Shown here one piece after another: positions 41,267 through 51,307 of a stretch of DNA of 64,000 nt. Source of the stretch: Acidobacterium sp. (GTDB lineage: Bacteria > Acidobacteriota > Terriglobia > Terriglobales > Acidobacteriaceae). The position numbers and the translations under genes are program-made. Under the pieces are notes generated by a model. It had not been told where the DNA came from. It ran no database searches and was given only the letters and a program-made list of their open reading frames with translations. The DNA is taken from contig PMUI01000080.1 of NCBI GenBank assembly GCA_003166955.1, forward strand, positions 1 through 64,000. Direction: 5' to 3'. The stretch's first letter is position 1, and the number at the start of each line of letters is the position of its first letter.

Positions 41267-41644
41267 ATGTATGAAGTAACGGTGGAGCGCGGGTTTTCGT
41301 CGGGGCACTATCTGAGGAACTACAAGGGGAAGTGCGAGAATCCGCACGGGCATAACTACAAGGTGCGGATTACGCTGTGCGGCGAGACGCTGGATGGCGC
41401 GGGGCTGCTGCTGGATTTTCGCGATCTGAAGCAGGTAATGAAGCCGGTGATCGAGAGGATCGATCACCAGATGCTGAACGAGCTGGAGCCTTTCACGGAG
41501 ATCAACCCGTCGGCGGAGAACCTGGCACGGTATTTCTACGACGAGACGAACCGGCAGCTGAGCGCGATGACGAGCGGGCGGGTGCGGGTTAAGGACTGCA
41601 CGATCTACGAGACGGACACGACGACGGCGACGTATTACGAGTAG
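41267..41644 (+). CDS. queD: 6-carboxytetrahydropterin synthase
   Basis: A protein of 125 residues, normal for QueD. Zinc ligands H14, H27 and H29 and the catalytic C23 are all present (FSSGHYL and CENPHGHNY), with ERIDHQMLNEL and YETDTTT downstream. The enzyme turns dihydroneopterin triphosphate into 6-carboxytetrahydropterin, the second step to 7-deazaguanine (queuosine) bases. queE lies 150 bases downstream on the same strand, so the pair acts in one pathway. queC and the others are not in the window. Confidence 0.93.
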   Translation: MYEVTVERGFSSGHYLRNYKGKCENPHGHNYKVRITLCGETLDGAGLLLDFRDLKQVMKPVIERIDHQMLNELEPFTEINPSAENLARYFYDETNRQLSAMTSGRVRVKDCTIYETDTTTATYYE

Positions 41645-41674
41645 CGGCGAGCGGGGAACCGGAGTTCGGCAAAG

Positions 41675-41785
41675 ATGGAGAATCATTATTGGCTGGGGCT
41701 TGCGTGCGGAACGGGCCTGATTATTCTGGTAGCGGTGTTTTCGTTTTTTGTGTCGCGCGCGGCTTCGCGGAACAAACAGAAATGA
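41675..41785 (+). CDS. 36-residue single-helix protein between queD and queE
   Basis: A short frame starting MENHYWLGLACGTGL with a hydrophobic helix (about 6-28, ending FSFFVSR) and a basic tail (AASRNKQK). The pattern of a single membrane anchor with positive tail is typical of real small membrane proteins. It lies in the 150-base gap between queD and queE in the same direction. No family is known and conservation would decide it. Confidence 0.45.
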   Translation: MENHYWLGLACGTGLIILVAVFSFFVSRAASRNKQK

Positions 41786-41796
41786 AGTGATGGTCC

Positions 41797-42477
41797 GTGT
41801 ATCTGATCGAAATTTACAAATCTATCCAGGGTGAGTCGAGTTTTGCCGGGGTCCCGTGCATTTTTGTGCGGCTGGCGGGGTGCAATTTGCGCTGCGCGTG
41901 GTGCGATTCGGAATATACGTTCACTGGCGGTTACAAATTATCAGAGGATGAGGTAGTGGCGGAGATTGAGAAGCTGACGCCGGTGCGGCTGGTGGAGTTC
42001 ACCGGGGGCGAGCCGTTGCTGCAGGAGAAGGAACTGGTGCCGCTGATGTCACGTCTGCTGGGATTGGGTTACGAGCTGATGGTCGAGACGAGCGGGGAGC
42101 GGCCGCTGGAGCGAGTTCCGAGCGCGGTACACAAGATTGTGGATGTGAAGTGTCCGGGCTCGGGCGAGGCGGGAAGCTTCCGCTTGTCGAATTTGGAATG
42201 TCTGACAGAGCGCGACGAGGTGAAATTTGTAATTGTGAACCGTGACGATTATGAATTCGTGCGGGATTTCATTCGAGAGCATGGAGTGGAGCGGCGGGCC
42301 GGACAGGTGCTGTTGTCTCCTGCGTTCTCGAAGACGCCGTCCGGGGAGCGGAGCACAGCGAATTGTCTGCTTGATCCGAGGGAACTGGTGGAGTGGATGC
42401 TGGAGGATGGGGTTCCGGGCCGGTTGAGTTTGCAGATTCACAAATATGTTTGGGAGCCGTTGAAAAAGGGCGTTTGA
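41797..42477 (+). CDS. queE: 7-carboxy-7-deazaguanine synthase (radical SAM)
   Basis: A protein of 226 residues with a GTG start. C29, C33 and C36 (GCNLRCAWC) bind the 4Fe-4S cluster, and the early YKSIQGESSFAGVPC segment plus VEFTGGEPL are characteristic of QueE. The enzyme rearranges 6-carboxytetrahydropterin into 7-carboxy-7-deazaguanine. The signature spacing CX3CX2C fits this family. It is two genes downstream of queD. Length and motifs are complete. Confidence 0.94.
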   Translation: MYLIEIYKSIQGESSFAGVPCIFVRLAGCNLRCAWCDSEYTFTGGYKLSEDEVVAEIEKLTPVRLVEFTGGEPLLQEKELVPLMSRLLGLGYELMVETSGERPLERVPSAVHKIVDVKCPGSGEAGSFRLSNLECLTERDEVKFVIVNRDDYEFVRDFIREHGVERRAGQVLLSPAFSKTPSGERSTANCLLDPRELVEWMLEDGVPGRLSLQIHKYVWEPLKKGV

Positions 42478-42572
42478 GGGTACCTTCTTTAGCGTTCAGC
42501 GCTCAGAACTGCGGATCGCGTACAGCGTTCAGAAGTGTGCCGCGATTGCTCCGGGACTGAAGGCGGACGTGC

Positions 42573-45235
42573 TTAGTTCACCTTGACGGTTACGGCGGTG
42601 GTTTGGGTTAGGTTGCCGGATGTGCCAGTGACGGTGGCGGTATAGGCGCCGGGTGTTGTCCCGCCCGAAGGTGGAGGCGAGTTGGAGCTACCGCCGCCGC
42701 CGCAGCCGACCGCTGCCACTGCGAAGAGAATTACAAGTCCGGCTAGGAATCCGCGCCAGCTACGCCGACGTGCAAGAACGCCGAGGAAGTAGAGGATGGC
42801 GAGAGCGACTCCGCCGCTGGGTGCGAGGAAGCGGAAGGGGGACTCGAGTGCGCTGCTGGTCGCCGCTGTGCTGTTCACCGTGAGGGTTGCGGTGGCTGCC
42901 GTGGCGCCTGCGATGGTGACGGGCGAGGGCAAGCTGCAGGTGACCGGGTGGACTGCATTGGCCGGGCTCGCGGTGATGGCGCAGGCGAGGGTGATGGCGC
43001 CGATGAATCCGTTGGATGGGGTCGCGGTGGTGGTTGTGGTGTTACCGGTGGAGTCGCCAGCGGTGACCGTGATGTTGCTGGTATTCGTCAGGGAGAATGT
43101 CGGAGTGGGTGCCTGCGTGACGGTGACGGTTGCTGAACCGGCGGCACTGTTGTAAGTGGAGGAACTGGAGGAGTCCGGCGTGTAGGTTGCGGTTAGCGTG
43201 TCGGAGCCGGTGGCGAGCAATCCGGCCAGGATGTTGATAGTCGCCGAGCCTGCGGTCAAGGTCGTAGCTGGCGAAGTGTAACCGCCGCCGGTCAGCGTGA
43301 AGGAGCCGGTGGGGGTTGGATTGCCGGAACCGCCGCTGAGGGCCACGGTCACGGAGAGGTTTTGCGCGGTGGTGATGTTGGTTGCGGAGGGAGTCACCCT
43401 GACGGTTGGCATTTCGGTCGGTGTGACCGTTACCACGGCTGTGCCTGAGGCGCTGATATAAATTGAGGAACTGGTAGTGTCGGGCGTGTAGGTTGCGGTC
43501 AGGAGATAAGTTCCGATCGCCAGCGACCCGGGCGTGACCTTGATCGTGCCGATCCGCCGCTGAGCATTGTAGCCGCCGAAGTGTACCCCCCACCGCTCAG
43601 CGTTACCGAGCCGGTGGGGGTGGGTGTCCCGGCCACCGTCACTGTTAGCGTCAAACTCTGAGCAGTTGTGATGCTGGTTGTAGGGGGTGCGACAGTTAGC
43701 GTCGGCGCGCTTCTCCCCGCAGTCGTCACCGTGATCTCGGCTGCCCCGGCTGCTATCTCGTAGTCACTGTCACCTGAGTATGCGACCTTGAGCGTGTCTG
43801 TCCCGCTCGGCAGCGATCCACTGGGCACGATAATCGTGCCGTTGCCGCCGGTCAGAGGGGCAGCGGCAGAAACGTAGCTACCGCTGGTCAGCGTGACTGA
43901 GCCAGTGGGAATCGGATCGCCATTGCTGCCGTTTACCGCTGCGGTTACTGCGAGCGATTGCGTCGACGCGATGCTGGAAGGGGACGGAGTTACGAGCACA
44001 GCTGGAGCGGTTTGGGCAGTCTGACCTGGGCCACCATAACGAACTGCGCCAAAGTTCGAGTGGTTGATCATGTCGTAGTAGCTTACCTGAGTAATCGAAC
44101 TCGTGAGTTGCTGTTCCCGGTAGTAATAGGTCCACTGGCTGACGTTGACATCACACAAAGTCGACAAGGTCGCCGCTGTTGAGTTTTCAGCGAATTGCCC
44201 GTTTCCCATTTGGGTGAGAGGTGGAATACCTTCGCTTGATGCAACCTCGCCGTACCATTGGATAACTTCAGATTGTGTGAAGGTATCGCTCCAGACCGAA
44301 TCGTTGATGTAACCCAGCCACTGATCATTGAACCAAGCCCACCAGGCACCCTGAAAGTGCACCCAGCCAGCGTAAACTTGTTGACCGAGTAACTGGGAGA
44401 GGTCCATCCCTGGATACCAGGTATTGCTGTATTGATTCCAATCGCAGGTGTCATAACAGGTTTGGGCGGCATCAACCCAGTGATAGACAAAAAGGTGGGG
44501 ATTGTTGTCTCCCCATTGTTGGGGTGAGAGGCTGAAGCCCATCTCAACGTCGTCGAGGCTGCTACTGGCTCCCTCGACAGCAATCTCGGCAATCGAATGA
44601 TCGCCCCCGCCTCCGCTGACCACTGCCGGAGATTCGATTTCGATGGTCATGCCGCCGCCATCAGCCAGAAGCGATTCGGCCGCAGCGGCGTAATAGAAGC
44701 ACGAGCCATACCATGCCACCCCATTGCAAGGGGGGCTGGTGGAACTCACGACAGGAATCTGTGTTTGCGCCGAGTGGTCGCTCGGTTGGTAAACTTGTGC
44801 GAACGAGAGCAATAGATTGTTATTAACAAAGTTGTTTGGAAGCGCATGGGCAGGGCCTGGGGCTCTATAGGAACCGATAAGTGGATTACCTTTGATGAAG
44901 TACTGGGTGCTGTGAGAGAGCGGGATGGGGACGAAACCCTCGGGGCAAAGCGGCTTTAGGTCCTGAAGCGGAGGATGAAATTGTGAGTTTTCGCCCAGAG
45001 ACTGCAACGAGGGTGGAAGCAATGCAGGGGGCGTCACCGCGGAGGTGCGCGACTCGCATGTGAACCCGGTGGAGTTATAGGGGAGCTGTAAAGAAGCGGG
45101 AACAGACGGGCCGTTTGCTTCCTGACTTGGGACGGAGGATTCGGGCGAAGTCTGCGCCTGAATCGTTGCGGCGGCGATCCAGACTAAGACGAAGGACCGG
45201 AAGGCGATCTTCGGGAAACGAAAGGAGAAATACAT
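42573..45235 (-). pseudogene. Neprosin-like surface protein with Ig repeats, frameshifted
   Basis: From ATG 45235 the protein has a signal peptide (SFVLVWIAAATIQAQ), a region around 160-400 resembling the neprosin (DUF239) fold (GGDHSIAEIAVEG, HLFVYHWVDAAQTCYD, YAGWVHFQGAWWAWF), and Ig-like repeats of the Big_3 type (TPTGSVTLSGGGYTSA). Near 43547 one base is missing: the frame from 45235 hits a stop at 43499, while the second frame (to 42573) carries on the same repeat seamlessly. The end has a hydrophobic helix (GVALAILYFLGVLA) and a CGGGG segment, an anchoring pattern seen in Acidobacteriota. Neprosin-like enzymes cut after proline, but activity cannot be judged here. Either sequence error or true decay is possible. 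Confidence 0.75.
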
Positions 45236-45748
45236 CTTGCGCACGTGATTCGATCGTCCTGAGTCTCCGTGAAATTTCCGGAGCAAAGATCGCCGCCGAT
45301 TTCGCCGGGACACACGACACCAACGGCTCCCGTAAAAAAGCGACACACAAAAGCGCAAGGCACGAATAGTCATCTTTTGACAGCTTTGATCGTTTGCCGC
45401 AGTATAGGTGTCCGTGCGCTACCTGGGCAACGACAAACGCCTGCTACAGAGAGGCTGGATTTCTGGAAAGAGATTGCCGCCCAGGTGGGGCGCGAGGTGC
45501 GAACCGTCACTACGCCAGCCGGCCGAGCGGCGAGCGGCCCGAGGTGATCCGATTCTCGCTCAACGACAAGGGTTTTGCCAGCCGTCATCTGTCGGAGTTC
45601 AGCAAGTTTTCGGGGCGCATCGGTACGTGGGTTGGCGTGACCCCGGATGATTCGATCCTGTGTCTCTACGTAGTGAGCGGGCATGAGATTTATCGACTCC
45701 GTACTGCAGCCGCTGAGTTGCGCGCCCGGGGTGGTCAGAAGGGCTTGC
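45236..45748. other. Gap with remnant of a regulator-like gene
   Basis: About 510 bases without an intact gene. In one plus-strand frame the last part reads VIRFSLNDKGFASRHLSEF followed by GTWVGVTPDDSILCLYVV and EIYRL. This resembles the end of acidobacterial HTH/propeller regulators, whose final segment reads as a weakly GLTPD.SPLLLRD-like stretch. The upstream half switches frames and lacks a start, so I treat it as a degraded relic. The frame closes across the start of the aldolase gene. Confidence 0.35.
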
Positions 45749-46393
45749 ATGACACGAGACGAAGTGCCTGGCGTTGTCCAGGAACACCGGTTGATCGCCA
45801 TCCTCCGCGGAGACTTCCGCGGTCGCGAAGTTTCGCTGGCTCGTGCTTTGCTCGAAAGCGGCGTGCGCGCCCTTGAGGTCTCAACCGTCTCGCCCGAGTA
45901 CGCGCTGGTGATCCGCCGCATGGCGGATGCGCTCGGACCTCAGGTCGCTGTTGGCGTAGGCACGGTTCTGAACACGGAGCATGTCGCCGCGGCCGCAGAC
46001 GCGGGCGCGTGCTTCATGGTCGCGCCGAACACGAATGCCGCGGTGATCGCGAACGCGCGCGACGCAGGTCTGGCGGTTTTTCCCGGAGCTTATAGTCCGA
46101 CCGAAATTCTCGAGGCAATGGAGTGCGGCGCAGACGCGGTGAAGCTGTTTCCGGCCGTCACCCTGGGCCCGGATTATGTGCGCGCTCTTCGCGGTCCGCT
46201 TCCCGGCGTGCGTCTCATTCCAACCGGCGGCATCAACTTCGAGAACATCTCCCGCTATTTCGAGGCCGGCGCATGGGCGGTCGCTGTGGGCTCCGAATTG
46301 GTGCGAAGCGACGAGTCCGATCTGGACGGCTGGGCCAATCTGCGCCAGCGCGCCCGGCGCTTTGTCGAGCTGGTTCCCAAGAGAAACGCATGA
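45749..46393 (+). CDS. KDPG/KDPGal-type aldolase
   Basis: A protein of 214 residues starting MTRDEVPGVV; the longer frame is not supported. RLIAILRG, LEVSTVSPE, VGVGTVLN, the Schiff-base segment AVKLFPA and PTGGIN are the conserved strands of Eda/DgoA aldolases. They split 2-keto-3-deoxy-6-phospho sugar acids into pyruvate and glyceraldehyde-3-phosphate. Because the next gene is a 2-dehydro-3-deoxygalactonokinase with an ATGA overlap, the galactonate-type substrate (KDPGal) is more likely than KDPG. The two make a coupled catabolic unit. Confidence 0.92.
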   Translation: MTRDEVPGVVQEHRLIAILRGDFRGREVSLARALLESGVRALEVSTVSPEYALVIRRMADALGPQVAVGVGTVLNTEHVAAAADAGACFMVAPNTNAAVIANARDAGLAVFPGAYSPTEILEAMECGADAVKLFPAVTLGPDYVRALRGPLPGVRLIPTGGINFENISRYFEAGAWAVAVGSELVRSDESDLDGWANLRQRARRFVELVPKRNA

Positions 46394-47409
46394 GCACGAT
46401 CGAACCTTTGTACCTGGTGGACATGGGCAGTACGCGCTGTCGCGTGTGGTTGACGGAGAACGGGCGCTGCTGGGCGCGGGCATCAGCAGATTTTGGGGTT
46501 CGCGATGTAGCCAAGAGTTTGCCTGTCCCAGTTTTGCGGGAGCGGCTGGATCGTCTCATGGCAGAGGTGGGACAAATTGGGCTGCAAGCTGGAATTCCGA
46601 CTTTGCCCAGATACGGCATTGGCGCCGGCATGATTACCTCTGCTCAGGGTCTGCTCGAAATTCCTCACGTCGCGGCGCCTGCGGCTATCATCGACCTCGC
46701 GCGACCTATGCAGGCGATTCGTGTCGGCGCATCCTGCGATGTGACGCTGTTTCTTGTGCCGGGCGTGAAAACGGCGGCACGGGGTTCCGATGTGGAGTCG
46801 GCTCTGCTCTCCGATATGATGCGCGGCGAGGAAGCTCTTTGTATCGGTCTGCTGGCTGCAGGACATGCCAGGGCGCCGGGCGCCGTTCTGAACCTTGGCT
46901 CTCACTGGAAATGGATCTTCGTCGATCGCGAAGGCCGCATCGCCGGAAGCCGGTCGAGCCTAACCGGCGAGATCATCCACGCGGTTCAGTCGCAGACGCT
47001 GCTTGCCTCAGGGTTGCCGCAGATGCGCCCCACATCGCTCGACCCCGAGTGGTTCGCCCTCGGTCGTCGCGAATATCGCCGCTCCGGTGTGACCCGCGCC
47101 TTGTTTTGCATCCGGTTGCTCGAGCAGGCGGAGCAGGGCGACGAATCTCAGCGGCTTGCTTTTCTCTACGGCGTGTTCCTTCAGGCCGATCTGGAAGCCT
47201 TCCAGAGCAACGACGCTGGCCGCGAACTGAGGGAAGTCAGCCTCGTCGGTCCGGCCTCGCTGGCCTCTGCCTGGCAACGCATGCTATCGGAATCTGACCT
47301 CCGCGTCACCGTGGTCTCCGAAGAGCAGCGCGATGACGCATTCCTCCAGGGTCTGACGACTATCTACGAGGTGGCCAGGCGGGAGGGACTTCTTCCATCA
47401 GCCCCCTGA
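46390..47409 (+). CDS. dgoK: 2-dehydro-3-deoxygalactonokinase
   Basis: A protein of 339 residues; ATG at 46390 overlaps the aldolase stop (ATGA). LYLVDMGSTRCRVWL is the start of DgoK-type sugar-acid kinases. Segments such as GAGMITSAQGL, PGVKT and GSDVESAL in the middle and LNLGSHWKWIFVD with SLTGE later match the family. It phosphorylates 2-keto-3-deoxygalactonate for the aldolase. The 3' end overlaps the convergent permease gene by 50 bases. All expected parts are present. Confidence 0.9.
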   Translation: MSTIEPLYLVDMGSTRCRVWLTENGRCWARASADFGVRDVAKSLPVPVLRERLDRLMAEVGQIGLQAGIPTLPRYGIGAGMITSAQGLLEIPHVAAPAAIIDLARPMQAIRVGASCDVTLFLVPGVKTAARGSDVESALLSDMMRGEEALCIGLLAAGHARAPGAVLNLGSHWKWIFVDREGRIAGSRSSLTGEIIHAVQSQTLLASGLPQMRPTSLDPEWFALGRREYRRSGVTRALFCIRLLEQAEQGDESQRLAFLYGVFLQADLEAFQSNDAGRELREVSLVGPASLASAWQRMLSESDLRVTVVSEEQRDDAFLQGLTTIYEVARREGLLPSAP

Positions 47410-48730
47410 TTCCGCCGTCCGCGGCTCCGTAAGTCCGCTCGGGGGCTCCTTCAGGGTCCACCGCCAGCCATAGCATTCCACCCGCAACGCACAGAGCCGC
47501 GCTTACAACAAAGGAAGTAGTCCACCCAAATCGATTGGCAATGGCCGGAGTGAGAGAAGCGGTAATGGCGCCGCCCAGCTGGCAGCCCATATTCATGACG
47601 CCGGAAAGCGAGCCGGCACTCTCTTTACCGAGATCCGCACTGACCGACCAGAAAGAACTCTGCGAGACATAGAGCGCTCCGACGCCGCCGGCAAGAACAA
47701 CGGTGGCCAGCGCAAGGCTTGTCACCTGGGTTCCCAGGGCGATGAACAACCCACACAGGGTCATGGCCACGCACGCCAAGCCGCATCGCCCCACGCGCTT
47801 GCCAAACCTTCGCGTCAGCCAATCGCTGATCCAGCCGCCCAGGGGCGCACCTATCCCCATAGCCAGGAAGGGAAGCGAAGTGTAATAAGAGCTTTGTCTC
47901 AGGCTCAAGCCTCTGACGGCGCTCAGGTAGATAAAGAACCAACTGAAGAAGATATAAGTTACGTATCCATAGGTGAAGTAACTCAGGGTCATCGCCTGAA
48001 CGTTACGGTTGCCCACAATGCTGGACCACGACAGCCTTTGAATCCCCGGTCCGCACTCGTGGGTAGAGGGATCGGCGCGGATGAACGCCTTCTCCTCCGC
48101 GGATGCCCACGGATGCTTGGCGGGAGAATCGCGGGCGATGGCAAACCATACCAGGCCTGCGGCAACACCGGCCAGGGCGCTAAGCCAGAACGATGCGCGC
48201 CAGCCATAGTGCAAAAGGACAAGTGTGATAACAGGCGGTGTAACGGCGGCGCCGAAACCAACGCCTGCAAAGATGATGCCGTTCGCGATTCCTCGCTCCG
48301 ACGACGGTATCCATCGGGAGACCACGCAATTCGTCGCTGGATAGACGACGGCTTCACCAGCACCAAGTAAGAATCGAATCGCAATGAGGCAGGGAATCAG
48401 CAAAGCCAGATGAGCTGAGACAAGGGTGACCGCCGCCGAGAAGACGCCCCACCACAGGACACCAAAGGCAAGAGCGAGACGCGGGCCCACACGATCGGCG
48501 AGACGGCCGGCCGGACCCTGAAAAAACGCATATCCAAGAACAAAGGCACTGAACACCCAGCCGAGTTGAATGTTGTTTAGATGAAACTCCTTCGCAATCG
48601 CTTGGCCGGCAATCGAAATGTTGACGCGATCCACGTAGGCAATGGCGCTCAGGACGAACATCCAGAAGACAAGAATGCCGCGCAAACCGAAGAGCGGCAG
48701 ACCGGCGTGCTTGCTGGCAGACTCGTTCAT
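47360..48730 (-). CDS. MFS sugar-acid transporter (ACS family)
   Basis: A protein of 456 residues from ATG 48730; the longer upstream frame is unlikely. Twelve membrane helices are visible, with DRVNISIAGQAI after helix 1, and GRLADRVGPRLA between helices 2 and 3 as the MFS loop motif. The anion-cation-symporter branch (ExuT, GudP and galactonate permeases) carries hexuronates and aldonates. The aldolase, kinase, GH79 and DapA-type genes around it fit import of an uronate or aldonate. Substrate is inferred from context. Confidence 0.88.
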   Translation of the reverse strand: MNESASKHAGLPLFGLRGILVFWMFVLSAIAYVDRVNISIAGQAIAKEFHLNNIQLGWVFSAFVLGYAFFQGPAGRLADRVGPRLALAFGVLWWGVFSAAVTLVSAHLALLIPCLIAIRFLLGAGEAVVYPATNCVVSRWIPSSERGIANGIIFAGVGFGAAVTPPVITLVLLHYGWRASFWLSALAGVAAGLVWFAIARDSPAKHPWASAEEKAFIRADPSTHECGPGIQRLSWSSIVGNRNVQAMTLSYFTYGYVTYIFFSWFFIYLSAVRGLSLRQSSYYTSLPFLAMGIGAPLGGWISDWLTRRFGKRVGRCGLACVAMTLCGLFIALGTQVTSLALATVVLAGGVGALYVSQSSFWSVSADLGKESAGSLSGVMNMGCQLGGAITASLTPAIANRFGWTTSFVVSAALCVAGGMLWLAVDPEGAPERTYGAADGGIRGLMEEVPPAWPPRR

Positions 48731-48777
48731 GCTGCTATCGCCTCCGTTCCGCGCCTCTGCGCGATGTAACTTGCGAG

Positions 48778-49707
48778 CTACTTGTTTTCTCGAGCAATCA
48801 GCTTTTGGACGATTGCCTGGATGCATTTCTGTTGCTCTGCGGAAAGCGGTGATACAAACGGCGGAATAGCACCCGTCTTCGCGATGCCTGCTAGTTCTAC
48901 CGCGTGATGGAGCACTCGCGCTGGACCCCACTGATCGCGCCTGTCTTCGAGAGGGAGAAAGTGCTCGCGCAGTTGCTCAGCATGGTTGAAATCCCTGCGC
49001 TCGCACGCGGCGAAAACTGCCGACGACTGGGAAGGGGCGATGCATCCCGAGCCGGTGGTAAATCCTGGGAGTCGCCAGTCGCGCAAATGAATGACGGCTG
49101 GCCTTTCACCAATGCCGCTGATGACTTTGCTGCGATCTACTCTTTGGAGAAGCGCTTCCAGATAAGGATCGATCCTGGGATCCTGACGAACGACTGCGTA
49201 TTTGATGCCGATGCAGAGCCCATCATCGACTAACTCACCCAACATATCCAGGTCACGCTCCGGATCGCTGCCGAGATTGGATTCTTCTTTGATGTAGGCA
49301 ATAATGCGGGCTCCTGAGGCTTCGACGAATTCTCGCAGGCCCTGACGGATCCCGGTCGGATCACGCGGATCTCCGCAGGGAAGCACCATCACGCATGAGA
49401 CGCCAAACCTTCGCAGCAGAAGAGCCTGATCCATCAGCCGGCCGAACGAAGGACCGGCACTTACGATGAACCATATCCCGTCGCGCTGGATGTGGTTCAG
49501 CCATTCGAGAACCTGCTCATATTCGCGCAATGTTACATGGTAGAAAAATGCATTGCCGCCGTAGATCAATCGGCTGATGCCGGCTTCTGTAATGCGATGT
49601 ACGATTCTGGCGTTTTCGTCAAAGTCGATGCTTCGGCGGGGGTCCGCCGCGCGCGCCAACGGAGGAACCGCGAATACTCCATTCAGTGTGATGTTCTCCT
49701 GCATCAT
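48778..49707 (-). CDS. DapA-family lyase/dehydratase
   Basis: A protein of 309 residues of the dihydrodipicolinate synthase/N-acetylneuraminate lyase superfamily: GVFAVPPLAR, LIYGGNAFFYH and the Schiff-base Lys in GIKYAVVRQD near 195. Members of this family include 2-keto-3-deoxy-glucarate or galactarate dehydratases and KDG aldolases. In this locus, next to an ACS transporter and a KDGal kinase, a sugar-acid lyase or dehydratase is most likely. It is 61 bases below the GH79 stop and 47 bases above the permease start, all on the minus strand. The exact reaction cannot be set from the sequence. Confidence 0.82.
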   Translation of the reverse strand: MMQENITLNGVFAVPPLARAADPRRSIDFDENARIVHRITEAGISRLIYGGNAFFYHVTLREYEQVLEWLNHIQRDGIWFIVSAGPSFGRLMDQALLLRRFGVSCVMVLPCGDPRDPTGIRQGLREFVEASGARIIAYIKEESNLGSDPERDLDMLGELVDDGLCIGIKYAVVRQDPRIDPYLEALLQRVDRSKVISGIGERPAVIHLRDWRLPGFTTGSGCIAPSQSSAVFAACERRDFNHAEQLREHFLPLEDRRDQWGPARVLHHAVELAGIAKTGAIPPFVSPLSAEQQKCIQAIVQKLIARENK

Positions 49708-49768
49708 TCGTGTTCCCCTGAACAGCTCATTGAAAGCAGAGCGTGATTCAGTTGTGTGGCTGCGTGTC

Positions 49769-51232
49769 TCACAGGATTATCCCGTCAAACTCCAGCAGGA
49801 GTGCGCTGGCTCGCGGTACTACGAGCTCTGTGCGAAGGCTGGGCGACGACCATGCGGGGCGCCACTCGACCTGGGAGACCGTCTGGCCGCCCAGCGTTAC
49901 ATCGGTTGTGCTACCGACACCGGGAGCTACCATCGTGATCTCGCGCGAAGGCCGGTGTAACACGTCATCCCCCAGTTTCAGGTGAAGGTCGTGACCCACA
50001 TCTTTGTTCAGAATCGCGAGCGCCAGTCGTCCTTCAGGGTTGATGCATGCATAGGCCGTCGCATTTATTCCCCCGGCGTCGAGTTTGCATGGAACGAGCG
50101 AACCAGAAGCGAATGCGCGAAAGACAAGCATGCCGTAATAGAGGGGGCGCACCTGGAAAGGAGCGCTGCCGCCCCCTGCGATCGGGGTGTAAAAACCTCG
50201 GCCGCCTCCGTGAAGATTGACGCCGGAGACGCCGAGCTGAGCCAGGAGCAGCATGAAGTCGGCGCCCCAGAGCGCGGAGGCAAACGCATCGCTCACCCCC
50301 GGCTTGCCGCCGTTGTAGCACGAATTTCCCTCGGCCATCCGGTAGGGAAGATGGATAGAGCGGCCGACCGCAACAAGATGCTGCATGCTCTTTTTAAGCT
50401 CAGGACCGGGGTGCAAGAGGTGAGCTATGTCGGAGTCCGGGCTTTCCGGCGGGCCCTCCGCATAGTAATGGCTGGTGAGAAGGCAGATCCCGGTGGCTTG
50501 CCTGGCAAATTGATCGACCCAGCTAATTTGATCTGTAATATCCGGCCCCGCGAGGGGTGCGTCCGGCGTGCGCCGGTGAATCGCAGCGGCGAATCTCTGC
50601 CATTCCGCAAAATAGTCAGCGTAATTGTAAGTGGATTTCCGAATGTCTCTCGAAAACAGGTCCGGCTCATTGCCCATCTGCAGAGCTTTTAGCCTCGGAC
50701 CGAGTCTCTTCACGACATAGGCAGCCTCGTCAGCCGCAGTTTCTGGGGAGCCATGGCCGAGATCGAGGCCATAGATCGCCGTCCAGCCGGTCGCATCGAG
50801 AAATCCCCTGAGTTCGTCGATGGCCGTCTCCGTAACAACCGCACGCACGGTCGAGCCCTGTCCGTTATCAGGGTTGGCCGGCTCGCTCCAGGATGGAGCT
50901 CGTGAGATCTGCTCTTGCTTCCAGGTGTCGTAATCGCTCGTGCTTCCGCCAATCCGCAGCACGCCGCTGGATCCGAGTTGTCGTACCAGAGCGACCAGCG
51001 ACTTGTTCTCCCGGGAAAAGTATCCTGGATGGGCAAGTTGCGCCGACTCATAACTCAGTCCGGCAAAGTCGGCAGGCAGCGGAATGCGCGGCGCGGAAGT
51101 ATCCAGCGAGAGGGTCGCGGCTTCAACGTGAGTATTCTGCGCTGCCAGTGTGCGTGGCGTGTTTTGGAGAAGGTATGTCGCAGCACAACCGGTTATGAAA
51201 CTGCGGCGATCGATGATGTTTCTTTCTGTCAT
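49769..51232 (-). CDS. GH79 beta-glucuronidase
   Basis: A protein of 487 residues with a Tat-type signal (RRSFITG, then a hydrophobic part ending LAAQ), so it acts in the periplasm. ADFAGLSYES, LRIGGSTSD and the acid/base E189 in QMGNEPDLF, plus nucleophile E301 in RMAEGNSC, match retaining family 79 enzymes such as the Acidobacterium capsulatum beta-glucuronidase. It would release terminal glucuronic acid from glycans, which the downstream permease and aldolase could use. The C-terminal beta-sandwich is complete. Confidence 0.9.
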   Translation of the reverse strand: MTERNIIDRRSFITGCAATYLLQNTPRTLAAQNTHVEAATLSLDTSAPRIPLPADFAGLSYESAQLAHPGYFSRENKSLVALVRQLGSSGVLRIGGSTSDYDTWKQEQISRAPSWSEPANPDNGQGSTVRAVVTETAIDELRGFLDATGWTAIYGLDLGHGSPETAADEAAYVVKRLGPRLKALQMGNEPDLFSRDIRKSTYNYADYFAEWQRFAAAIHRRTPDAPLAGPDITDQISWVDQFARQATGICLLTSHYYAEGPPESPDSDIAHLLHPGPELKKSMQHLVAVGRSIHLPYRMAEGNSCYNGGKPGVSDAFASALWGADFMLLLAQLGVSGVNLHGGGRGFYTPIAGGGSAPFQVRPLYYGMLVFRAFASGSLVPCKLDAGGINATAYACINPEGRLALAILNKDVGHDLHLKLGDDVLHRPSREITMVAPGVGSTTDVTLGGQTVSQVEWRPAWSSPSLRTELVVPRASALLLEFDGIIL

Positions 51233-51307
51233 TTGGGCTGGTCACCTACCCGCGAAATGCGCAAAACATTTGCCCCCGCGACAACCGGACTGTCTTGGGG
51301 CTGGGCC

